Positions 1 through 5,725 of a stretch of 10,499 bases of DNA are shown here, one piece after another (the first letter of the stretch is position 1; every line of letters begins with the position of its first letter). The notes under the pieces were generated by a model. It saw only the letters and a list, made by a program, of their open reading frames with translations. It was not told the DNA's origin and ran no database searches. This DNA comes from an uncultured Eggerthellaceae bacterium (lineage in GTDB: Bacteria; Actinomycetota; Coriobacteriia; Coriobacteriales; Eggerthellaceae). Position numbers and translations under genes: made by a program. The stretch is from positions 1 through 10,499 of the forward strand of contig CAJUSL010000005.1 of the NCBI GenBank assembly GCA_910589135.1, read 5' to 3'.

Positions 1-2145
1 CTTCTCGACGGCCTTGGCGGTATATGCTGTTGGTACACGGCTTACATGATGATCGGATTCCTTTGCCTCTACTTCGTGCTCGAACTCTGGATGCTCAGAA
101 ACGGGATTTCGGTCGAATCCGCGCACTATGGTCGGACGCCTATCGTCCAGGTCGCCTCCGTGCGGGAAAGACGTCGGGAGACGGTGGGCATCGCGCTTCT
201 CTTCGGCAGGATGCTTCTGTTCTCGCTGGCACTTTCCGCCTTCACGTTCCTTCCGACCGCGCTCGCGATGACGCAAAGGATTTCTCCCGCGCTTGACGTC
301 GCCGTCCCTTCCGACGACATGGTGTCCAAGGCCTTTGCGTTTGCCGCCTCCCATCCGGCGGTCATCGCCGCCTTCCTCGGAGCCGTCAGCCTGTTCGTTG
401 TCGTCGTCTTTCGCATCACCTACGCCAAGCGCATTTCCGAGCGACGCCGTCTTCGGATTCTCGCTGCGTTGATCCTCGTCTTCAGTGCAGGCGCGGCTGC
501 GGGGCTTTTTGCCATACGCTTTTCCACCTGCGATCTTCTGAGCTTCGCGAGGGGATTTGTTCCCGGCGGGTGGGCGATAGACGACAGGACCCCCCAGCTT
601 TACGCTGGCGTCTTCGTTGCCGTCATGGCTGTTTCGTTCTTCCTCGCGAAGGGGATTCCCTCCAACCTGAAGGTCGCTTGCCTTGCACTCTATGCATTCT
701 TGCTGCTTTCGGTGTTTGCAGGCCCGCTGTATGTCGCGTGGTGCGGCTTCAAGCAGCCGAACGGCTTCTTCTGCCGCATCTCTTTTCTCCCTGTCTTTGT
801 CATGGTGTGGATGGCGGCGTGCTTCGTCTCCTCCCGGTGCGGCGTCGCAAAGGAGCGAAGCATCACGGCCAAGGTCTTCGTGCGAGCTGTACTTGCCTTG
901 TTCGTGGTGTTGGACGTCCTTGTCTCGGTGCATCTTGCTTGGGGGCAGATGTATCAGGGCTATCCGCAGTCGTTCCATCAAAGCTATGTCGCCGAATCCA
1001 ATGCCGAGCGGGAAGACCTTGCAGCGGAAGATCCCAGCACGTACCGCATCGCCAAAAACTACACGAGGGCGGGCATGGCGGCCTTGAACGAAGGCATGGC
1101 TGCCGGTTACGACGAGCTGTCCTCGTACAGTAGCGCCAACGACGCCAATGCAGTTGCCTTTCTCAACGACCTTGGGTATTCGAAGCTGGGCAAGTTCTCG
1201 ACCCGGTACGCATACCCGATACTTGCCAGCGACGCGCTGCTTGGCGTGAAATACGTCTATTCGACGCTTGGCGCGGAGGGATTCGAGGCGATGCGTGGGA
1301 CGCCGAACAGCATGGGTGCCGAACTGTACAGGAACCCCTTTGCCTTGTCGTTGGCCTATATGGTCGACGATGGGGCCGAGGCGGTATCCTTCGCTGGCAC
1401 AGAAGACCCCTTCCAGCGGCAGAATCTTCTCATAAACGCGCTCGTCGGGTCCGAGCAAAACCCCTACGTCCGATGCGATGCGACTGAGGTCGAGGATTCC
1501 GGTTCTGCCTGCACCTATGAGGTGACGATTCCGGCCGGATGTATCGGCTATGCATACGTTCTAGGCGGTGGCGAGAACCCCGTCTATTTGCAGGTTGATG
1601 GCGAAGAGCCGTACATGGAAAACTTTCGGTTCCAGGATTCCTTGTACGGCATCTCAGGCGTGGCCGACGAGGTCCAGCTGGTGAAGGTCGGCATGCATGC
1701 CGCCGACAAGACGGGGCAGATTTCGGACGGCGAGTCATTAGCGGATGGCGCGAGCTGCGCGTTCTATGCGCTTGACATGGAGAGGTTCCGCGACATCGTG
1801 TCAGCGCTGTCGGAGTGCCAAGCATCCTTCGACGCATTCGGTGGCAACCGCATAGCATGTGACGTCGAAGTGCAGGAGACGGACGGCCGCGTTCTGATGA
1901 TGACCGTGCCGAACGCCTCCGGATGGGAGGTGCGCGTCAACGGCTCGAAGGTCGATACGGTGGATCTCGTCGGGGGCGCATTGATGGGGATACCTGTCGA
2001 TTCGGGAGCGAACAGGATAGAGATGGCCTTTACGCCACCGGGACTTGTTGCCGGATGCGCAATCTCGGGTATCATGGTCCTAGGCCTTGCGGTAGCTTTG
2101 GTCGCAAGGAAGCGCGTCGAGGCAAGGTGTCCGCAGGAAAGGTAA
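1..2145 (+). CDS. YfhO-family polytopic membrane protein, 3' part (5' end outside window)
   Basis: The frame is open from base 1, with no stop before the first in-window ATG at 46, so the true start lies upstream; 714 codons are visible. About eight hydrophobic segments fall in codons 9-310 (for example the stretch containing GFLCLYFVLELW). They are followed by a long, probably extracytoplasmic domain (about codons 315-680), one last membrane helix (about 682-705) and a basic tail ending RKRVEARCPQER. Family hallmarks are the LLGVKYVYS segment near codons 412-420 and the C-terminal pattern GWEVRVNGSKV, then a PPGL segment leading into the last helix. YfhO proteins are GT-C-like membrane proteins; in Bacillus subtilis YfhO works with a polyprenyl-phosphate glycosyltransferase to put sugars on lipoteichoic acid. 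A similar role in decorating a surface glycopolymer is inferred here. The catalytic N-terminal loop is not in view. It is followed by rfbC after 4 bases, so the two are probably co-transcribed. Confidence 0.87.
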   Translation, partial: LLDGLGGICCWYTAYMMIGFLCLYFVLELWMLRNGISVESAHYGRTPIVQVASVRERRRETVGIALLFGRMLLFSLALSAFTFLPTALAMTQRISPALDVAVPSDDMVSKAFAFAASHPAVIAAFLGAVSLFVVVVFRITYAKRISERRRLRILAALILVFSAGAAAGLFAIRFSTCDLLSFARGFVPGGWAIDDRTPQLYAGVFVAVMAVSFFLAKGIPSNLKVACLALYAFLLLSVFAGPLYVAWCGFKQPNGFFCRISFLPVFVMVWMAACFVSSRCGVAKERSITAKVFVRAVLALFVVLDVLVSVHLAWGQMYQGYPQSFHQSYVAESNAEREDLAAEDPSTYRIAKNYTRAGMAALNEGMAAGYDELSSYSSANDANAVAFLNDLGYSKLGKFSTRYAYPILASDALLGVKYVYSTLGAEGFEAMRGTPNSMGAELYRNPFALSLAYMVDDGAEAVSFAGTEDPFQRQNLLINALVGSEQNPYVRCDATEVEDSGSACTYEVTIPAGCIGYAYVLGGGENPVYLQVDGEEPYMENFRFQDSLYGISGVADEVQLVKVGMHAADKTGQISDGESLADGASCAFYALDMERFRDIVSALSECQASFDAFGGNRIACDVEVQETDGRVLMMTVPNASGWEVRVNGSKVDTVDLVGGALMGIPVDSGANRIEMAFTPPGLVAGCAISGIMVLGLAVALVARKRVEARCPQER

Positions 2146-2149
2146 TCGG

Positions 2150-2740
2150 ATGCACGAGAGAGAAACCGTCGTTTCCGGAAACTTCACCTTCACGAAGACC
2201 TCCATCGAGGGCGTCGTGGTGGTGGACGTGAAATCGTATGCGGACGACCGCGGCTACTTCATGGAGACGTACAAGAAGTCCGACTTTGCAGCCGGCGGCA
2301 TCGACGTGGACTTCGTGCAGGACAATCAGTCCGCCAGCACGAAGGGCGTGCTGCGCGGCCTGCATTTCCAGATAAACCATCCGCAGAGCAAGCTGGTGCG
2401 CGTGGTGTCGGGCAAGGTGTTCGACGTGGCGGTCGACCTGCGCAAAGGCAGCCCTACCTATGGCAAGTGGGAGGGCGTTGAGCTTTCTGCCGAGAATCGC
2501 CGGCAGTTCTTCATCCCACGCGGTTTCGCCCACGGGTTCCTGGTGCTTTCCGACTACGCCGAGTTCTGCTACAAGTGCGACGACGTGTACCACCCGGGCG
2601 ACGAGGGCGGCCTCATGTGGAACGATCCGGCCATCGGGGTAGAGTGGCCGGCCATGGACGGCGACGACGCCTTCGATGCGGCCAAGCTGGTGCTGAGCGA
2701 GAAGGATAAGGCGCATCCAACGTTTAAGAATTTGGTCTAG
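2150..2740 (+). CDS. rfbC: dTDP-4-dehydrorhamnose 3,5-epimerase
   Basis: This cupin enzyme epimerises C3 and C5 of dTDP-4-keto-6-deoxyglucose, the third step of cytoplasmic dTDP-L-rhamnose synthesis. The 196 residues are slightly above the usual length of about 180. The family core is clear: DDRGYFMETY (residues 32-41), QDNQS (57-61), GVLRGLHFQ with the catalytic base His72, the substrate-binding Lys81, IPRGFAHGF (122-130), and the general acid Tyr141 in FCYKCDDVY. WNDP (157-160) and a C-terminal LSEKD segment complete the fold. The ATG at 2150 is preceded by AGGAAAGG at good spacing inside the end of the YfhO gene. The first 10 residues are an extension before the FTFTKTSIEGV start typical of the family. 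rmlA, rmlB and rmlD are not in the window. Composition is GC-rich, unlike the DNA that follows. Confidence 0.96.
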   Translation: MHERETVVSGNFTFTKTSIEGVVVVDVKSYADDRGYFMETYKKSDFAAGGIDVDFVQDNQSASTKGVLRGLHFQINHPQSKLVRVVSGKVFDVAVDLRKGSPTYGKWEGVELSAENRRQFFIPRGFAHGFLVLSDYAEFCYKCDDVYHPGDEGGLMWNDPAIGVEWPAMDGDDAFDAAKLVLSEKDKAHPTFKNLV

Positions 2741-2864
2741 TCAAAGCAGGCGGCATTAGGATTTCTCTCTGTATCCAAACACCGAAACGATGCACCATAG
2801 AACACAACGTCCTGATAAGGTATATTGCAGTTCAACACGAAGCGGCTAGTGAATGGAGAGATAC

Positions 2865-2890
2865 CGAAGCGCGCCGCTTCGTTCATTTTC
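2865..2890 (+). terminator. Probable Rho-independent terminator of the YfhO-rfbC unit
   Basis: CGAAGCG (2865-2871) and CGCTTCG (2875-2881) form a perfect 7-bp stem with a 3-base loop, followed by a T-rich stretch TTCATTTTC on the plus strand. It lies about 125 bases after the rfbC stop. The T tract is interrupted, so strength is uncertain. The downstream arm can also pair with an earlier sequence at 2837-2846; the two pairings exclude each other. Confidence 0.5.
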
Positions 2891-3076
2891 TGCCTAACGT
2901 CAGATTATTCTGTCTTTTAGATTTGAATGATGTTAGTACATTACGAGCAATTATATTAACTATGGTATTTCTTATGTCAGCAGATTAAAGCGTAATTAGT
3001 TTACTTTTTGAAGTTAAGCTTATCATTATGTGCATCAGATGAATGAATAATTTTTGACGATTGAGCTACTTCTGAC

Positions 3077-3082
3077 AGGAGG
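3077..3082 (+). promoter_or_regulatory. Strong ribosome binding site fixing the start at 3090
   Basis: AGGAGG with a 7-base spacer to ATG 3090. It rules out the longer reading from 3054, whose upstream sequence has no Shine-Dalgarno match and which would place this site inside the gene. Confidence 0.8.
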
Positions 3083-3089
3083 ATTAAGA

Positions 3090-3359
3090 ATGGAAAAGAA
3101 GTGGCGAGCTTTCAATGACTTTCTTGTCGGAAAAAAGAATGGGAGTGAACCTTGGAAGCCATCGGCATGTCGAACGCTTGCATTGTGGATAGCTACGTCT
3201 TTAGTATTCCTATTATTAATGCTACTCATGGTATCGGATGGTTTTTTCACTGATTTATTTGTTGCAATAGCTGGAGTTGTCATAGCAAGTATTGGGCTTC
3301 ATACCTGTAATGTCAGCAACAAGAATGCGGCTTTTTGGCTTTTGGAGTTTACTTCTTGA
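3090..3359 (+). CDS. Small two-helix membrane protein, unrecognised (possibly the N-terminal half of a split gene)
   Basis: An 89-residue ORF with a perfect AGGAGG site. It has a basic, soluble N-terminus (MEKKWRAFNDFLVGKK, about residues 1-29), one hydrophobic helix (about 30-49), a short loop with SDGFF, and a second helix (about 53-73) ending in GLHTC. I do not recognise a family. Its stop TGA overlaps the ATG of the next ORF as TGATG, which suggests translational coupling. A T5 run at 3332-3336 sits just before the end: one extra T would carry this frame straight into the next ORF, giving a single 167-residue protein with four helices. It may therefore be either a real small protein or the front half of a frameshifted gene. 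Codon use is AT-rich, unlike rfbC upstream, so it was probably acquired. Confidence 0.6.
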   Translation: MEKKWRAFNDFLVGKKNGSEPWKPSACRTLALWIATSLVFLLLMLLMVSDGFFTDLFVAIAGVVIASIGLHTCNVSNKNAAFWLLEFTS

Positions 3360-3592
3360 TGTTTTGCGTTTCAGCTGCATATTTGGTCTTTACGATTATT
3401 TTGGCCTGGGCTATATATTTTTCAATTATTAGCAATGGCGACAGCAGCGATATGAGAGCAAATGCTCAGTTGTTGGTTACATGCGCTTACGCTTTTGTTG
3501 CAATGTTGTATGGGTGGGTTCAGGCTGTCGCTTCTAAAGAAAACGAGAAGCGCATTAAGCTTATCAGGAGAAGAGGAAGACGCTATAAATGA
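3359..3592 (+). CDS. Small two-helix membrane protein with basic tail, unrecognised (possibly the C-terminal half of a split gene)
   Basis: A 77-residue ORF if it starts at ATG 3359, which overlaps the previous stop by one base, with GGAG at 3344-3347 as a possible binding site. A TTG at 3335 in the same frame would give 85 residues but has no good Shine-Dalgarno. There are two hydrophobic segments, around YLVFTIILAWAIYFSII and around LLVTCAYAFVAMLYGWV, separated by a polar loop (SNGDSSDMRAN). The C-terminus is strongly basic (KRIKLIRRRGRRYK) and by the positive-inside rule should lie in the cytoplasm. No family recognised. The hydrophobic reading in this frame begins before the ATG, which slightly favours the idea that it and the previous ORF were one gene. 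It ends 27 bases from the convergent nuclease-like gene, and no terminator is visible between them. Confidence 0.55.
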   Translation: MFCVSAAYLVFTIILAWAIYFSIISNGDSSDMRANAQLLVTCAYAFVAMLYGWVQAVASKENEKRIKLIRRRGRRYK

Positions 3593-3619
3593 TGGAAATG
3601 CCGCACAATCCAACGGATG

Positions 3620-4207
3620 TCAAAGTAGGGATTTCTTATTTCGTAGATACGCTTCGAACTCCTCAGGGGAATAGGTGTGAACGTCTTTAAAACAATAGGA
3701 CTTGAACCTTTCGAGGTCAAACCGAATTAGCTCTTTGCTTGCTAGCTTGAAAACTTGGTTAATGATCTTATCCCTAGAGGGAGCTATGGACAACGATTGA
3801 CGATTATCGTCGTCTTTGGGATTAAGGTCCTTCCGAAAAACCAGGACAAAAGTTGCTCTACTCCGTAAAGTTGTAAGGCTGATGCCTGATATGTCCTGGA
3901 ATATCAAAAGACTGTCATACACCTTTTTCCGAAGTCCATAAATTTCCGTGTTGTTGAGCCTTCCGTTCTTGAATTCAATAAAGACGAGTGAGTCGTTCTC
4001 GAGAAGGCAAATTGCATCTACAGAACAGGGTGTCTCTGTAAGTCCAAGAGTGTCCGAGTATTCCTTCTTGACTTTGTCGAAGCCAATTGCCGGGATGGTT
4101 GAATCCGTGAGAAACTCTTCGTGGGAATTGTCACGCGAAAGGGAGTGGAGCGTTTCTGTATGTTTTCGGAAGCGGGGGTTTTCCGCGATGAACCTGACAC
4201 CATGCAT
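3620..4207 (-). CDS. PD-(D/E)XK-like putative nuclease, partner of the ATPase
   Basis: A 195-residue soluble protein with no signal peptide or membrane helix. The central part reads like a PD-(D/E)XK nuclease core: SVDAICLL with Asp64 at a strand end, a turn, then SLVFIEFKNG with Glu78 and Lys80 (E-x-K), followed by a helix (about 86-103) and a further strand ATFVLVFRKD (118-127). Asp64, Glu78 and Lys80 would be the metal-binding and catalytic set; this is a motif reading, not a confirmed family match. The C-terminal third is charged and helical. The ATG at 4207 comes one base after the stop of the ATPase gene, so the two are translated as a unit and probably work as a complex. I do not recognise a named family. 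Composition is AT-rich relative to the flanking glycan genes. A role as the DNA- or RNA-cutting arm of a defence pair is inferred from the motif and its neighbour. Confidence 0.7.
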   Translation of the reverse strand: MHGVRFIAENPRFRKHTETLHSLSRDNSHEEFLTDSTIPAIGFDKVKKEYSDTLGLTETPCSVDAICLLENDSLVFIEFKNGRLNNTEIYGLRKKVYDSLLIFQDISGISLTTLRSRATFVLVFRKDLNPKDDDNRQSLSIAPSRDKIINQVFKLASKELIRFDLERFKSYCFKDVHTYSPEEFEAYLRNKKSLL

Positions 4208-4208
4208 G

Positions 4209-5474
4209 CTAATCCCCGTACTCTACGTTCTCAAGCACTTGGAATGGTTCGGCAAGCTTTCTGTAAATGTCTTCTATGTTTTCCGTAACATCATGTATTA
4301 CTGCCAAATCTCCTGCTTTTTCGGCCTGATAATACCTGCATCTCTGGTTTATTTCGTGGCTACGCGAATAAACCTCTATGGCTTCCAGGAAATAGGGGCT
4401 ATGGGTAGTCAGTAGTATGTGCAAATCGAAAGCCTTTTGAAGCATGACCATGAGTTCCGCAAAAGCAATCTGCCATTCGGGGTGGAGATGAATTTCTGGT
4501 TCGTCGAGGATGATTAATCCCTTATCGCGTACTTTTCCATTCAAGAGCAAGAGCTTCAATACCGCAAAGATCTTGAGCCCGGACGAGAGGTTTTGTATGC
4601 TCAGCTCTTCTTTCGAGTCAGGAAACTTATAACCTATGCTGTTCGTTCCTTTCCGCATTGAAAGGTCACCGTGGGAAATGCTGTCTAGTTTAAGGAGAAT
4701 TGGCTTTAGCTTATCTTCCGCCATCATGGTGTCGATTATGTTGCGTTGATCGTCATTTCGGGAGGACGATAATGCCGAAATGATATCTCGGACCTTTTTG
4801 TTGCCTCTGACAAAGAAGTAAGGAAATTCCAGGTCGGAGAAAATTTCATCGTCTAAATAAACAGCCCTAGTGTTGAGTTTTAGCATTCCGTCTAACGACG
4901 CAACCGCATTATCCTCGATTAGCAAATCCGTGTAGGCCTTTTTTATCCGCAATTGGATTGATGCTGCTTTGTTCGAGAAGATGTTGTTCACTTGTCCGGC
5001 GAATTCTTTTCTTAACTCGTCGGACAGCAGGCGTATGAGCAAATCATTCTTGGATGCATCTAAAGCATTGCGTATTCGCGACATGACGAGGTCTATGTCA
5101 TCGATGTCCATGGCGTATGCGCCTTCATTGTGTAGTTTCAAGATGCGTTCTTTTAGGCTTGCGACTATCTCTTCATTATCTGCATCTGACACACGGTAAT
5201 GCGCAATTACGTCTCTTGCAAGCAACGATGCTTCACCCTGGAAATCATTTTCGAAATTATTGACTGACTCAAGCTCCCACAACGAGCGGTTAATGCTGTC
5301 TTCTCGCTCATTGAGTAGAGTTTCGTCGACATTGCAAAAGCTGTTAAACGCGGCAAATAGCGTTTTGCCTACTGTAGATTTACCGGTATTGTTTTCTCCG
5401 GCAATAACAGTAATGCCGTCGATTTCGATCGAGGCTTCTTGCACTTTTCCAACATTCTTGATTTGAATGAGCAT
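4209..5474 (-). CDS. OLD/ABC-type AAA ATPase without TOPRIM domain (AAA_15/AAA_21 group)
   Basis: A 421-residue ABC-class ATPase. It begins with MLIQIKNVGKVQEASIEIDG, the usual first strands of OLD/RecF-like proteins. Walker A is GENNTGKST (residues 26-34, Lys32). The ABC signature is LSSG (296-299), Walker B is LIILDEPEIHLHPEW (320-334, with Asp324 and Glu325), and the switch histidine is in TTHSP (356-360, His358). Between Walker A and the signature lies a helical insert (about 50-260) in place of a long coiled coil. The protein ends about 60 residues after His358, so the TOPRIM nuclease domain of true OLD proteins is missing; the downstream gene probably supplies the nuclease. ATG 5474 has AAGGAG upstream on the minus strand with a 9-base spacer. 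ATPases of this type drive small defence systems such as Septu (PtuA), but this pair is not an exact match to one I know. A role as the sensor or motor is inferred. Confidence 0.9.
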   Translation of the reverse strand: MLIQIKNVGKVQEASIEIDGITVIAGENNTGKSTVGKTLFAAFNSFCNVDETLLNEREDSINRSLWELESVNNFENDFQGEASLLARDVIAHYRVSDADNEEIVASLKERILKLHNEGAYAMDIDDIDLVMSRIRNALDASKNDLLIRLLSDELRKEFAGQVNNIFSNKAASIQLRIKKAYTDLLIEDNAVASLDGMLKLNTRAVYLDDEIFSDLEFPYFFVRGNKKVRDIISALSSSRNDDQRNIIDTMMAEDKLKPILLKLDSISHGDLSMRKGTNSIGYKFPDSKEELSIQNLSSGLKIFAVLKLLLLNGKVRDKGLIILDEPEIHLHPEWQIAFAELMVMLQKAFDLHILLTTHSPYFLEAIEVYSRSHEINQRCRYYQAEKAGDLAVIHDVTENIEDIYRKLAEPFQVLENVEYGD

Positions 5475-5725
5475 CGTGCAATTCTCCTTGCGTTAAACCT
5501 GGGTTGAAACGAGAGGCTTTGATTCGGTTATTGTGAAAATATGCCCAAAAATACCTTATCACAGACAGATACTGATGTGCGTATACAGGACATCCAATTC
5601 GATGCTTTGCGTAGGGGCCATCAATTAGCACCATAGGTCGGAGAAGAGTAAGCTAGCCCTAAGCGACAAAAATTAACTGCATCTGGCGTACGAAGACTGA
5701 CGGGGCTGCGATTCCGCATTGCCGG
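5475..5725. other. Gene-free gap between the glycan operon and the ATPase-nuclease module
   Basis: About 250 bases between the DUF6020-like stop and the ATPase start (both genes on the minus strand). No convincing ORF: a reading that extends from here into the ATPase gene is in a different frame from the ATPase. The stretch near 5520-5570 is AT-rich and is where a promoter for the module would be expected, but I found no good -35/-10 pair. No strong hairpin with a T tract follows the DUF6020-like stop, so read-through from the glycan operon is possible. Confidence 0.5.

Larger units (their letters stand above)
2741..3089. other. Gene-free stretch marking the shift from GC-rich to AT-rich DNA
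   Basis: No credible ORF on either strand across about 350 bases. The first 140 bases have mixed composition and hold a hairpin cluster (2837-2882). From about 2900 the DNA is strongly AT-rich and continues so through the next genes. It must carry the promoter for the small membrane ORF at 3090, unless that ORF is read through from rfbC. A weak pair, TTTACT at 3000-3005 and CATTAT at 3024-3029 with an 18-base spacer, could be that promoter, but the match is poor. No transposon ends, tRNA or integrase remnants are visible. Confidence 0.6.

Noticed and set aside
2072..2716. 214-residue minus-strand ORF antisense to rfbC
   Set aside because: A typical shadow in GC-rich coding DNA; the plus strand encodes a clear RfbC with all catalytic residues.
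3054..3089. Longer start for the first small membrane ORF at ATG 3054, and TTGACG at 3054-3059 as a -35 box
   Set aside because: The AGGAGG at 3077-3082 clearly serves ATG 3090; a -10 box spaced from TTGACG would fall on that ribosome binding site.
3014..3566. Exact 12-base direct repeat (TTAAGCTTATCA) at 3014-3025 and 3555-3566, flanking most of the small membrane ORF pair
   Set aside because: The second copy is within coding sequence and a 12-base match in a few kb of AT-rich DNA is not far from chance; no other transposon or att features accompany it.
2920..5470. Shared 11-base GATTTGAATGA at 2920-2930 and 5460-5470 near both ends of the AT-rich island, as possible attachment sites
   Set aside because: The second copy lies over the first codons of the ATPase gene, the match does not extend, and there is no integrase; likely coincidence.
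5380..5634. 84-residue minus-strand ORF across the ATPase start and the upstream gap
   Set aside because: It overlaps the well-supported ATPase in another frame, has no binding site, and its second half is the shadow of the ATPase Walker A region.
5697..5725. Possible terminator hairpin after the DUF6020-like gene on the minus strand (TGCG-GAAT-CGCA)
   Set aside because: The stem is only 4 bp and no T tract follows on the minus strand.
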